The notes: generated from the sequence alone by a model not told the origin. Shown: positions 16,454 through 25,293, counted from the first letter of the stretch. The stretch is 64,000 nt of DNA from Nitrospirota bacterium (GCA_021810805.1 JAJZHW010000004.1:89610-153609); one strand, 5' to 3'. Numbers and translations are program-made.

Positions 16454-17839
16454 ATGGAGCGAACCCGAAATCCTGCGGTGGCTGGCCTCTTCTATCCGAA
16501 AGACAAGGAGTCTCTCGGAACATTGGTCGACACTCTCCTCTCTCGGGCCCGGACGGAAGGAGCTCCGGGTGGCAAGAGACTCCCGAAGGCCCTGATCGTT
16601 CCCCATGCGGGCTATGTCTACTCGGGGCCGGTGGCGGCCCGGGGCTATTCCCTGCTTCTCCCCGGCCGCGACCGGATAACCCGCGTCGTTCTTTTGGGAC
16701 CCTCCCACCGGGTCTTTTTGCAGGGGCTCGCCCTCCCCGGAGCGGATTTTTTCCGGACCCCCCTTGGAACTGTTCCTGTGGATCCGGATCTCGTCCGTCG
16801 CGTGGTATCCCTTCCTCAAGTCTGCGAGCGTCCCGAGGCCCATCGCGACGAGCACTCGCTCGAGGTACAGCTTCCCTTCCTGCAGAGAGTCCTTGGCTCC
16901 TTTACCCTGCTCCCCCTTGTTGTGGGAGAAGCCTCACCCTGGGAGGTTTGCGAGGTTCTCGAGGCGGTCCGTGGAGGACCCGAGACTCTCGTGCTTGTCA
17001 GCTCCGACCTCTCCCATTACCTCTCGTCCGGGGAGGCTCAGCGTGCCGACCGGGCCACCGCCGACCAGGTCCTCTCTCTCGATCCCTCTGTCCTGCCGGA
17101 GTTTGCCTGCGGGGCCTTTCCCATCAACGGACTTCTTCTGGCTGCCCAAAGGTGGCCGCTTTCCCCCACTCTGGTGGCGATGAAGAATTCCGGCGAGACC
17201 GCTGGGCCCTCAGACCGGGTGGTGGGATACGGCGCCTTCGCCTTCTATGAAGGGGAATCACCCGAGGCCTCCCTTGAGAAAATGGCCGAGGAAAGCCCAG
17301 ATGGAGAGCTTCTGTTGGTTCTGGCCCGGGAAGAGGTAGAGAAGACGTTGGGGGTCGTGACATCGTCACGACCCCGCGGATTCCCCCCTTGGCTTCTCGC
17401 TCCGGGCGCCACCTTTGTGACCCTCAAAGAACGAGGGCAGTTGCGGGGATGCATCGGAAGTCTGGAGGCCCGCCGCCCCCTTCTTGAGGATCTTCGTGCC
17501 AACGCCCGGGCTGCGGCCTTCGAGGATCCCCGCTTTCCCCCGGTCACTGTCGATGAGCTCCGGGAGCTGAGATTTGAAATCTCGCTCCTGTCGCCTTCCG
17601 AGCCGCTCCCCGTAACGTCGGAAGAGGATCTTCTGGCGATTCTTCGGCCGGGGACAGATGGGGTGGTGCTTGCCCGGGGGAGCCATCGGGGGACCTTTCT
17701 TCCCCAGGTTTGGGAGGATCTGCCGGACCCCCGGGACTTCGTCCGCCACCTCAAAGTCAAGGCGGGGCTCCCCGCTGTCGGATGGCCGGATGGCATGGCT
17801 GTCTCGCGCTATACCGTCAAAAAGTGGTCGGAGCCATGA
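16454..17839 (+). CDS. Memo-AMMECR1 fusion (AmmeMemoRadiSam proteins B and A)
   Basis: 461 aa two-domain protein. Residues about 1-270 are a Memo domain (NPAVAGLFYP, LIVPHAGYVYSGPVAA, LLGPSHR, DEHSLEVQLPFLQ, SSDLSHY), a fold related to extradiol dioxygenases with His-rich metal sites. Residues about 285-461 are an AMMECR1 domain with the hallmark LRGCIGSL. The two are often separate genes called AmmeMemoRadiSam B and A, with the radical SAM third member; here they are fused and the third overlaps by 4 bp. The biochemical function of the system is, to my knowledge, not settled. ATG at 16454 after GGAGAAGGA. Confidence 0.88.
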   Translation: MERTRNPAVAGLFYPKDKESLGTLVDTLLSRARTEGAPGGKRLPKALIVPHAGYVYSGPVAARGYSLLLPGRDRITRVVLLGPSHRVFLQGLALPGADFFRTPLGTVPVDPDLVRRVVSLPQVCERPEAHRDEHSLEVQLPFLQRVLGSFTLLPLVVGEASPWEVCEVLEAVRGGPETLVLVSSDLSHYLSSGEAQRADRATADQVLSLDPSVLPEFACGAFPINGLLLAAQRWPLSPTLVAMKNSGETAGPSDRVVGYGAFAFYEGESPEASLEKMAEESPDGELLLVLAREEVEKTLGVVTSSRPRGFPPWLLAPGATFVTLKERGQLRGCIGSLEARRPLLEDLRANARAAAFEDPRFPPVTVDELRELRFEISLLSPSEPLPVTSEEDLLAILRPGTDGVVLARGSHRGTFLPQVWEDLPDPRDFVRHLKVKAGLPAVGWPDGMAVSRYTVKKWSEP

Positions 17840-18921
17840 CGGGCCCGGGGGAGGCCAGGTGGTGGCATGCTGAAGACGATGGACGAATCGTCTGCGACCT
17901 CTGTCCTCGAGACTGTCGCCTCCTTCCCGACCAGCGGGGTCTCTGCTTCGTCCGCCGCCGGGAGGGGAACCGGATGGTCCTCGATGCCTGGGGCCGCTCC
18001 AGCGGCTTCTGCCTTGACCCCATCGAAAAGAAACCGCTTTTCCATTTTTATCCCGGATCTTCGGTTCTCTCCTTTGGAACGGCCGGGTGCAACCTCTCCT
18101 GCCAGTTCTGTCAGAACTGGGACATCTCCCGGGCCCGGGAGACTCACCGCCTCACCGATCGGGCCCTTCCGGAGGAAATCGCCGAGGCCGCCGCATCACG
18201 AGGGGCGATGAGTGTCGCCTTCACCTACAATGATCCTGTGGTCTTTGCCGAGTATGCCATCGACGTGGCCCTGGCCTGTCGCGAAAAGGGGATACGGACG
18301 GTAGCGGTGACTGCGGGCTATATCCGCGAGACACCTCGGCGGGAACTCTTTGCCGTGATGGATGCGGCCAATGTCGACCTCAAATCCTTTTCTGAAGACT
18401 TTTACTTTCGTCTCACCGGGGGGCATCTGGCTCCCGTCCTGGAGACCCTCTCTTTTCTTCGGCACGAAACATCCGTCTGGTTCGAAATCACCACCCTCCT
18501 GATTCCGGGGCACAACGACGAAGAGTCCGAAATTGAGGCGATGTGCGAGTGGATTCTCCAGGAGCTCGGTCCCGATGTCCCCCTCCACTTCACGGCCTTT
18601 CATCCCGACTATCGGATGTCGGAGTTGAGTCCGACCCCTCCCCAAACCCTCTTGATGGCCCGGAGAAGGGCCCTTCAGATGGGGCTTCGATATGTCTATA
18701 CGGGAAACATCCGGGACCCCGAGGGCTCCCGGACCCTTTGCCCCGGATGCCGGACCCCTTTGATCGAAAGGGACGGGTACCGCATCGATCGCATGGGAGT
18801 GGGCCCCTCCGGTCTCTGTCCTGCGTGTGGTCAAAGAGTCCCTGGCAGATTTCAGGAGACGACATCCCTTCCTTCTTTCGGAAACCGACGGATCCCGGTC
18901 CATCTCCGTCCAGGCGTGTGA
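17836..18921 (+). CDS. amrS: AmmeMemoRadiSam radical SAM protein (AmrS)
   Basis: 361 aa radical SAM enzyme. The 4Fe-4S cluster motif is CNLSCQFC (Cys85, Cys89, Cys92). An N-terminal cysteine set (Cys20, Cys23, Cys27, Cys37) and a C-terminal CPGC...CPAC zinc-ribbon-like tail are typical of this pyruvate-formate-lyase-activase-like subgroup. The ATG at 17836 overlaps the stop of the Memo-AMMECR1 fusion; the longer frame upstream lies within that gene and is rejected. It belongs functionally to the fusion protein. The substrate is unknown. Confidence 0.88.
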   Translation: MTGPGEARWWHAEDDGRIVCDLCPRDCRLLPDQRGLCFVRRREGNRMVLDAWGRSSGFCLDPIEKKPLFHFYPGSSVLSFGTAGCNLSCQFCQNWDISRARETHRLTDRALPEEIAEAAASRGAMSVAFTYNDPVVFAEYAIDVALACREKGIRTVAVTAGYIRETPRRELFAVMDAANVDLKSFSEDFYFRLTGGHLAPVLETLSFLRHETSVWFEITTLLIPGHNDEESEIEAMCEWILQELGPDVPLHFTAFHPDYRMSELSPTPPQTLLMARRRALQMGLRYVYTGNIRDPEGSRTLCPGCRTPLIERDGYRIDRMGVGPSGLCPACGQRVPGRFQETTSLPSFGNRRIPVHLRPGV

Positions 18922-19004
18922 GAGGAGCGTCAGGGGGGGGATTTCGGCCGTTATGCCTTCCTCCTTCAACTCGGTCGGGCCGCTTGTTGGGCCTATAGTT
19001 GGGA

Positions 19005-19034
19005 TTGACCTGTAAAGCGAGGACATGGTAGGAT
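19005..19034 (+). promoter_or_regulatory. Promoter of the second PorE-like gene
   Basis: TTGACC (19005-19010), an 18-bp spacer and TAGGAT (19029-19034). The -35 hexamer is identical to that of paralogue 1. The leader would be about 110 nt. Confidence 0.6.
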
Positions 19035-19115
19035 TTCACATCGCATTTGCGTGAAGGTTCCCCACGCTGACGAATCACCGGCCCGTCTCGTTCGGGAAGG
19101 GTGCGTTCCGGAGCG

Positions 19116-19145
19116 GCTTGTCCCAGAGAGGCTTATTCCAGAGAG
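19116..19145 (+). repeat. 15-bp tandem repeat at the ribosome-binding site of paralogue 2
   Basis: Two adjacent 15-base units (19116-19130 and 19131-19145) match at 13 of 15 positions and end in CCAGAGAG. The second runs directly into the AGGAG that serves the GTG at 19154. This could be slippage or a duplicated protein- or RNA-binding site. Confidence 0.6.
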
Positions 19146-19153
19146 GAGTTTTT

Positions 19154-19732
19154 GTGACGACCTATAAAGTTCTTCCCGGACCTGAAGGTATTCTTCCCCC
19201 GGCCGCCATCTCCATGGGAGTGGCTCCCCCCGAACCGGGATTTTCCCTGATCGAGGGTGTGCCTGCCTCGGAAGAGGAGGCCATTGAAACGGCGGCCCGG
19301 AAGCTTGCCACGGCGAAGGTTCCCACCTTCTTTCCTGGACCCATGGTTCTCTGGGAGTGGTCGGCCAAGACCCGCAAGGTGGCTGATGCTGTTCTTCGGT
19401 GCGCCGAGTCGAACAACATCCGGATCATCCCCATGGCGGACTACCGCCCCAAATACCCGAAGATTGAGCCCGAGCTCGAGATCAATCCAAACCACCCGAA
19501 CCTGACGATCTGGCACAACAAGATCGATGCCTGTCTCTTCGTGGGGGTCCACTGCCACTATGCCAATCTTTCCCTGAAGATCATCCGGGGAGGAACGAGC
19601 TGCTATACCATGGCCTTTTGTTCCTATGCGGGACATGAAGACGCCAATCTGACCATCCGCGACAACAGCGCGGAAAAATTCGACCTCCTGTCGGCCGCCA
19701 TCAAGAAGATGAAGACCAACAGCCGCCGCTAG
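19154..19732 (+). CDS. PorE/CODH-beta-like subunit, paralogue 2
   Basis: 192 aa, a clear paralogue of the protein at 8642. Both share the opening TTYKVLPGPEG/SNYRVKPGPEA pattern, the FFPGP block, the whole DYRPKYPKI to CYTMAFCS core and the ending KKMKTNSR. GTG at 19154 is chosen because AGGAG lies 5 bp upstream and the start then aligns with paralogue 1; an in-frame TTG at 19118 is less likely. It has its own promoter and a strong terminator, so it is a single-gene transcript. The proposed role as an accessory subunit of reductive-TCA 2-oxoacid:ferredoxin oxidoreductase carries the same uncertainty as for copy 1. Confidence 0.6.
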   Translation: MTTYKVLPGPEGILPPAAISMGVAPPEPGFSLIEGVPASEEEAIETAARKLATAKVPTFFPGPMVLWEWSAKTRKVADAVLRCAESNNIRIIPMADYRPKYPKIEPELEINPNHPNLTIWHNKIDACLFVGVHCHYANLSLKIIRGGTSCYTMAFCSYAGHEDANLTIRDNSAEKFDLLSAAIKKMKTNSRR

Positions 19733-19811
19733 AACGATCTTTATATTTCCATGCGAAACAAGGCCGATTCATGGACGCGGCCGCATGAAAACAAGAGAAT
19801 GAAATGACCAT

Positions 19812-19846
19812 AAAGAGGCAGGGGAAACCCTGCCTCTTTTGTTTTT
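19812..19846 (+). terminator. Intrinsic terminator after paralogue 2
   Basis: Perfect 12-bp stem (19812-19823 with 19828-19839), GAAA tetraloop and the tail TGTTTTT. It closes the carbon block. Confidence 0.92.
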
Positions 19847-19888
19847 GATGGACTGCAGGCGGAGTTGTCCTGTGGTCAGGAGGTCTCT

Positions 19889-21391
19889 GTGGTAAAAAAA
19901 GTGATCGTCGCCGCTTTCTCCCTTCTTTCTCTTGCCCTTGCCGCCGGTCTCCCCGGAGCCGTCTTCTCTGCCGATTTCGACAATTCCTGGAGCGTTCCGG
20001 TAGCTCCGGGAGGTCCGTTTTCCCGAGTCACTCTCCCCCAGAATGCCCCGATCGGCCTCGACAAGACCTTCGGCGCCACCCGGTGGCTTCAGATGAACAG
20101 GAATGGGCGCCACAATGCGGCCGTAGAGATTCCTTCGGGGGGACCTGCATGGTTCCGGGAGGGGGTCTTCTGGCGGTATGCCGAGGCCCGGGCCTGGCCG
20201 CTGGAGAGGCGCCATCCCTTTGGAACCCGAACCGACGGAGAGACGGAGGCGGGGGCCGTGCAGACACAGTTCTACGGGAACGCCCTTGGGGTCACGGTGG
20301 TGGACGGGGTGGTCTATGCCGAAAGCGACGACATGTTTGCCTATGCCCTGAACGCCCGGACGGGTCAGCTGATCTGGCGAACGAGCCCCGTGGGGAACAA
20401 TCTCATGGGAAACCCCCTTGTCACTCGCCACACGGTCTATCTGGCGGCCGGAGGGGTGGGGTTCAACTTTGCAAATGTGGTGGCGTATGCCAAAAAGGGG
20501 AGAGCTATCCGGGGAATGGATGTCAGCTACAACGGGATCTATGCCCTGGATCGGGAGACAGGTCGTCTTCTCTGGCACGCCGGATCGGTGGGGGAGGCCA
20601 TGCCCACGCCTGCGATACACGGCAACATTCTGTATTTCGCTACCGGCTCCGGTGCGGTCCACGCCCTCGATCGCCGAACGGGGAAGGCCGTGTGGACGGT
20701 GAGGCTGGGGGGCAACGACAACATGTCGAGCCTGGCCTATTCCCGGGGGCGACTCTACCTGGCCATGGCCTCTCCGCCGCGCCTTTTCTGCCTTGATGCG
20801 GCGACAGGCCGCACCCTCTGGCAGGGGAGCATCCCTGGAGCGGCCAATACCGGCATGGGGGACGTCAGTCCGGCGGTGGGCTCCGGGGTGGTGGTCATGG
20901 ATACGGTGACCCGTCCCAAAAGGATAAACGGGCAGCCCACCCTTGAGGCGGTGGTTCGGGCCTTCGACGCTCGAACGGGACGGGTCCTCTGGACGGTCTC
21001 CACCGGCCGCGGCCCCAAGCCCCCCGCCTTCAAGGGAGGGGTCCCCCTTATTCACGGGAAGACCGTCTATGTCGGATCGCCCGTGACCGGTCGCTATGTG
21101 GCCCTCGATCTTCGCACGGGGCGCCAGATCTGGTCTTGGAAAAAGGTGGTGGCCGCCCGAAGCGCTCCCACCTATGCCGGAGGGAGCCTGTTTGTTGCCG
21201 GGGGGGACAGCCTCTACCGCCTCGATCCGACCACGGGGAAGGAGATGGGGTCGGTTCGCATTGGAGGCCGCATGGGGATCATCTCTCCCACCATCGTCGG
21301 AGGAACGGCCTATCTGGCAAACTCCTACGACTGGATTGTGGCCGTCCCGCTTTCGACGTTGACCTCGCGCAAAGAAAGAAATGCGCACTAA
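19889..21391 (+). CDS. Secreted PQQ-type beta-propeller protein
   Basis: 500 aa. A signal peptide (MVKKVIVAAFSLLSLALAAG) precedes multiple PQQ/BamB-like blades such as YALNARTGQLIWR, YALDRETGRLLWH, HALDRRTGKAVWT and FCLDAATGRTLWQ. The A-x-D-x-x-T-G-x-x-x-W repeat forms a propeller of seven or eight blades. GTG at 19889 follows AGGAGG. It could be a periplasmic quinoprotein or a BamB-like scaffold. No PQQ genes or other BAM genes are nearby, and I do not see the Ca/PQQ residues of quinoprotein alcohol dehydrogenases with confidence. Only 42 bp after the terminator, so its promoter is unclear. Confidence 0.75.
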   Translation: MVKKVIVAAFSLLSLALAAGLPGAVFSADFDNSWSVPVAPGGPFSRVTLPQNAPIGLDKTFGATRWLQMNRNGRHNAAVEIPSGGPAWFREGVFWRYAEARAWPLERRHPFGTRTDGETEAGAVQTQFYGNALGVTVVDGVVYAESDDMFAYALNARTGQLIWRTSPVGNNLMGNPLVTRHTVYLAAGGVGFNFANVVAYAKKGRAIRGMDVSYNGIYALDRETGRLLWHAGSVGEAMPTPAIHGNILYFATGSGAVHALDRRTGKAVWTVRLGGNDNMSSLAYSRGRLYLAMASPPRLFCLDAATGRTLWQGSIPGAANTGMGDVSPAVGSGVVVMDTVTRPKRINGQPTLEAVVRAFDARTGRVLWTVSTGRGPKPPAFKGGVPLIHGKTVYVGSPVTGRYVALDLRTGRQIWSWKKVVAARSAPTYAGGSLFVAGGDSLYRLDPTTGKEMGSVRIGGRMGIISPTIVGGTAYLANSYDWIVAVPLSTLTSRKERNAH

Positions 21392-21475
21392 TCGGGAGTT
21401 ATGAATTGTCGAGACGCCTTTTACACCATGAATAGGGCGGCGCGACAACGATAATACGTCGGGGCTTTCGGGGAT

Positions 21476-23581
21476 CTAGAGGAGGGGAATCTCGGGAAGG
21501 GGGCGTCCGATGCCGTACCCCTGGGCCAGGGTCAGCCCATAACGACGAACCTCTTCGAGGATCTCGGGCGACTCCACCGATTCGGCGACGGTCTGGATGC
21601 CGATCTCGCGGGTGAGCGTGGCGATGGAGGCGACGATGGCCCGGTCGATGGAGCCCGTCTGCGGAAGGTTGCGGATGAAGTCTCCCTCCACCTTGAGAAA
21701 ATCCACGGAAAATCGCTTGAGATAGGTCATGGAGGAGAAGCCCGATCCGAAATCGTCGATGGCGAACCGGGAGCCGTCGGACTTGAGCTCGGAGATGAAG
21801 ATCTCGAGAAGGGTCGCGTTTCTCACCGTCTCCCGCTCGGTGATCTCGAAGACGATCTGCCTCGGATCGATCCCCGTGTTCCGGATGGTTTTCCGGATGG
21901 TGGGGATGAAGTCGGCGGTGACGATGGCCTTGGGGGAGAGGTTGATGAAGAGAAGGCCCTTGAAGTTTCTTTCCGCGGCATGGAGAAAGGCCTTTTCCAT
22001 GACGATGAAGTCGAGGGCGGAGATGAGACCGCTCTCTTCGGCAATTTCGATAAACTCTCCGGCCGGAAGGATCTTGTCCCGGTACATGATGCGCATCAGG
22101 ACCTCGTAGGCCTCCACGGTGCCTTGTGTGGCGGAGACGATGGGCTGGAAGTAGGGAAGAATGGAGCGATCCTCGATGGCCTTCTGAAGGAGGACGTACT
22201 TCTCGCTGACGCTTCGCAGAACCTCCACCACGTCGGCGTCGGTGGGCAGGCAGTGGCTGTTCTTTCCCTGGGCCTTGGCCCGGTACATCATGTTGTCGGC
22301 CACCAAAAAGAGGTCTTTGGGCTCCCGGGCATGCTCCGGCCAGGAGGCGATTCCGATGGAGACCGAGCTTTTGGCCCGGACCCCCTCGGGGCTTTCGAGG
22401 AAAAAGCCCTGAAATCCGTCCTTGATCCGTTTGGCCATGGCAGCGGCATGCTCCGAGGCAGCCTCGGGGAGGATCACCGCGAACTCGTCACCCCCGTAGC
22501 GGGCCACGATATCCTCCTTGCGGGCCGCAGCCCGGATCAGCTCGGCGATCTTCTGGAGGAACTCGTCTCCGAAGGTGTGGCCAAAGGTGTCGTTGATCTT
22601 CTTGAAGTCGTCCACGTCGATGATCATGATCGAGAAGGGCTGATTGCCGTGGCGCTGGCTCCGGCCGATCTCGTAAGTGAGGAGCTCCCAGAAGACCCTC
22701 TGGTTGAACAGTCCGGTGAGGGGGTCGCGAACCGCGTAGTACTCGAGGTCTTTGGTATAGCGGTAAATGGCCTTGACCGATCCCACGACGTTCAGGATGC
22801 TGGTGATGATGCTTTCGATCACCAGCACCTTGATCGGATGCTCCGCGGTGGCATAGTTGATGCCCACCCCCACGACACCTCCCACCTGCGGACGGTCGAG
22901 ATAGAGGCTCTTGGTGGAAAGGGAGAGAGACTCCTGGGAGAGGGGGGGAAGATTTTTTCCGTGGTCGGAGATGTTGTGGACGATGCGGGGGTCGACGGTG
23001 GCATCGTAGCCCTCAATCGTTTGGAGCCTTTCCGTGACGAGGGTCTCCAAAAGGTGTCGGGAGTCGGGATGGGGGACTCCGGTCCAGAAGACCTCGATCT
23101 CGTAGCCGTTGTCTCCGACGTGAAAGAGGGAAAAGAGGAAATAGACCTCGACGACGGAGTTGATGTCGTCGAGCATCGTGCGGATGTGCTCCTTCCAGTC
23201 GTGGATCACGTCGGAGGTGATGATGAAGCGTTCGAGGAGGCGGATCTCGAAGGAGAGAACCGAGATGTCGGCGGTGGTGCGTTCTAATGTCCGGAGGGTT
23301 TCGAGGGAGTCGGCGAGGCTCTCTTTCAGCAGCTCGAGATGAACGCGCTTCTGTTCGGCCTGCCGGGCGAGGAGGGCGTCCATCATGGCGAGGGTCGCGG
23401 TAAGGCGGGATACCAGAGAGCCAGTCTCCTGGACCGGTGAGTCCGGGAGAAGGGCTGATTGAATGGCCTGCCGGGCTCCGGCCAGAAGAGAGGACTCTTC
23501 GAGACTCTGTTCGAGGACCGTTCCGATGCGGGTGGCGATCTTCTTCCGAGCCTCCTCGAAGGAGGGGGTCGTCTCAGTCAT
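21476..23581 (-). CDS. GGDEF-EAL c-di-GMP enzyme with GAF-like sensor
   Basis: 701 aa. Residues about 1-110 are helical, 115-275 look like a GAF-type sensor, 282-445 form a GGDEF domain and 460-700 an EAL domain. The GGDEF site is intact (YGGDEFAVILPE, 363-367) and an inhibitory site RKED lies five residues before it. The EAL signature reads EVLMR (493-497), and other catalytic positions are kept (INLSP, EITERE, IDDFGSGFSS, AESVE), so both activities are possible. Start ATG at 23581 overlaps the stop of the diiron protein by 8 bp; the longer frame upstream lies within that gene. It probably converts the redox or oxygen state sensed by its partner into c-di-GMP levels. Cytoplasmic, with no membrane helix. 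Confidence 0.9.
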   Translation of the reverse strand: MTETTPSFEEARKKIATRIGTVLEQSLEESSLLAGARQAIQSALLPDSPVQETGSLVSRLTATLAMMDALLARQAEQKRVHLELLKESLADSLETLRTLERTTADISVLSFEIRLLERFIITSDVIHDWKEHIRTMLDDINSVVEVYFLFSLFHVGDNGYEIEVFWTGVPHPDSRHLLETLVTERLQTIEGYDATVDPRIVHNISDHGKNLPPLSQESLSLSTKSLYLDRPQVGGVVGVGINYATAEHPIKVLVIESIITSILNVVGSVKAIYRYTKDLEYYAVRDPLTGLFNQRVFWELLTYEIGRSQRHGNQPFSIMIIDVDDFKKINDTFGHTFGDEFLQKIAELIRAAARKEDIVARYGGDEFAVILPEAASEHAAAMAKRIKDGFQGFFLESPEGVRAKSSVSIGIASWPEHAREPKDLFLVADNMMYRAKAQGKNSHCLPTDADVVEVLRSVSEKYVLLQKAIEDRSILPYFQPIVSATQGTVEAYEVLMRIMYRDKILPAGEFIEIAEESGLISALDFIVMEKAFLHAAERNFKGLLFINLSPKAIVTADFIPTIRKTIRNTGIDPRQIVFEITERETVRNATLLEIFISELKSDGSRFAIDDFGSGFSSMTYLKRFSVDFLKVEGDFIRNLPQTGSIDRAIVASIATLTREIGIQTVAESVESPEILEEVRRYGLTLAQGYGIGRPLPEIPLL

Positions 23582-24308
23582 AAAGATCCATGCCGCACTG
23601 AAGGTCGAAAAGCCATCGGAGAAGGTCCTCCCGGGCCTTTCCGCGATAGAGGGGGCCATGCTGGGGGGCGATGACCTCTACATCGTGCTTCTCGACCTCC
23701 CGAACCCACTGGCGAAGGGCTCTGTTGCCCGCCATATATCGTCGATGGAAGGGTTCGATGTGCGGGCGGTGTTCCGCAAAGTCGTCGATGTAGATCTTGC
23801 CGTTGGAACGTTCGGCCGCTCCGATGTCTCCGGTAAAGAGAATCCTCGAGATGGGGTCGTAGACATTGATCTGTCCGGGGGAGTGAAGAAAGTGCGCGGG
23901 GACGGTGACAAGGGAAAATCCCGGAGCGACCTCGACGGTGGACCCAGGGTCGGAAACGGCGAGAAGCCGGTCGGGGTGGACAAGGTCCATGTGGGGCATG
24001 AACCGGGTCCAGAGTCGGGAGAGATGGACCCGGGCACCCGTGACCTCCATCCAGACGTTGAGGCCGGCACTGACGTCGGGATCCTGATGGGAGAGGAATA
24101 TCCCCCGGATCCGGGTCAGGTCGATAAAGTTGGCGATGCGGGCAGAGAGCACAGGAAAAAGCCCCGAGCCTCCCGGATCGAAGATCGCTCCGTCGCTGCC
24201 GTGAACGACGAGATATTGGTTGGAGGGAATCCCCTCCTCCCGGGTGGACTCGCCGAACCCCAGCAGAATGAACTTGTGGGGTCCATCGTCATAGAGAACT
24301 TCCGTCAC
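23574..24308 (-). CDS. MBL-fold diiron oxygen-binding protein (ODP type)
   Basis: 244 aa metallo-beta-lactamase fold like the oxygen-binding half of flavodiiron proteins. Instead of HxHxDH it has FLSHQDPDVSAG, the variant seen in ODP proteins, with AHFLHSPGQINVYD, LFTGDIGAA and QHGPLYRG supplying the remaining ligands. No flavodoxin domain, so it likely senses or binds O2 and does not reduce it. Start: GTG at 24308 with AAAGGA 6 bp upstream is preferred to the ATG at 24344. The gene overlaps the GGDEF-EAL gene by 8 bp, which suggests a sensor-effector pair for oxygen-dependent c-di-GMP control. Confidence 0.78.
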   Translation of the reverse strand: MTEVLYDDGPHKFILLGFGESTREEGIPSNQYLVVHGSDGAIFDPGGSGLFPVLSARIANFIDLTRIRGIFLSHQDPDVSAGLNVWMEVTGARVHLSRLWTRFMPHMDLVHPDRLLAVSDPGSTVEVAPGFSLVTVPAHFLHSPGQINVYDPISRILFTGDIGAAERSNGKIYIDDFAEHRPHIEPFHRRYMAGNRALRQWVREVEKHDVEVIAPQHGPLYRGKAREDLLRWLFDLQCGMDLYD

Positions 24309-24567
24309 AGAGGATCCTTTCCGGGGGCAAACCTTTGTCCACATAAATTTTTAAGGAAAAAAAATCTCTTTTTGGCCTTTTTCGGAATGATATGCTTTTA
24401 GATGAATCATTTCAAGACGAAGGCGGGAGAATTTCTTTCCTGATTTTCTTGGAGAATTTTACGGGCGGCTGCCCCTGTCAAATTCGGTCAGATTGGCTTA
24501 ATATTGTTCTTGTAGAGTGAGAATTTTTAGAGTGATCAGGAAGTTTGACGGGAGACGGGGATAAAAG

Positions 24568-25293
24568 ATGCAAATTGCGCAGACAAATTGGCCGGAGGTT
24601 GAAAAGAGGATTCGCGCTTCCTCTCTTCTGATTCTTCCCGTGGGGTCGGTGGAGCAGCACGGACCCAACGGGCTCATTGGAACCGACCACCTGGTCGCCG
24701 AGGCCCTGGCACGGTCTGTGGGAGAGGATCTGGGGGAGCTGGTGGCGCCCACCCTGGCCTACGGAATGTCCCACCACCACCTGGGATTTCCCGGGACCGC
24801 ATCCCTCTCTCCCCGGACACTGATCCTTTTGGTGTGCGACATCCTTGCCAGCTTCTACCGAAATGGTTTCCGGAGGTTCTACTTCGTCAATGGCCATGGG
24901 GGCAATGACTCCTCCCTCAAGGCCGCCTTTTCCGAATTTCTTCTGGGCCATCCCGAGGCGCGCACCGCCCTGTCCAACTGGTGGCTCCTTCCCGAGGTGA
25001 CCGAACAGGAGAAGCTCTTCTTCGGGGACTCCAACGGGTATCATGCCACCTGCGGTGAGGTGGCGGTAACATGGCATCTTTTTCCGCATCTGGAGCGTCC
25101 GATCGCTCCGGGACGAGCCCCCGATCCCCATCATGAATGGCCTTTGGGACCCGAGCGGTTCCGGTCCCTCTATCCCGACGGTCGCATGGGCTCCGACCCC
25201 TCTCTCTCGACCGCCGAAAAGGGCAAGATTCTTTATGAAATTGCCCGCCGGACGATCGGGGACAAGGTGCGGGAGTTCGCCTCGGCCCCCTGA
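24568..25293 (+). CDS. Creatininase-family amidohydrolase
   Basis: 241 aa. Metal ligands of the creatininase/MftE family are all visible: PVGSVEQHGP (Glu29, His31), GTDH (Asp40), VNGHGGND and ATCGEVAV (Glu). Relatives hydrolyse cyclic amides (creatinine), process mycofactocin or act in riboflavin/F420 pathways (ArfB). The substrate here is unknown, since no pathway genes are adjacent. It diverges from the diiron gene across 259 bp of AT-rich DNA and is followed after 64 bp by parA. Confidence 0.85.
   Translation: MQIAQTNWPEVEKRIRASSLLILPVGSVEQHGPNGLIGTDHLVAEALARSVGEDLGELVAPTLAYGMSHHHLGFPGTASLSPRTLILLVCDILASFYRNGFRRFYFVNGHGGNDSSLKAAFSEFLLGHPEARTALSNWWLLPEVTEQEKLFFGDSNGYHATCGEVAVTWHLFPHLERPIAPGRAPDPHHEWPLGPERFRSLYPDGRMGSDPSLSTAEKGKILYEIARRTIGDKVREFASAP

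Noticed and set aside
19769..21448. 559-codon minus-strand frame opposite the PQQ propeller
   Set aside because: Shadow frame; repeated pattern mirrors the propeller repeats on the other strand, and it crosses the terminator at 19812-19846.
21980..23287. 435-codon plus-strand frame opposite the GGDEF-EAL gene
   Set aside because: Shadow of a clear two-domain enzyme; Gly/Asp/Val-rich with no domain.
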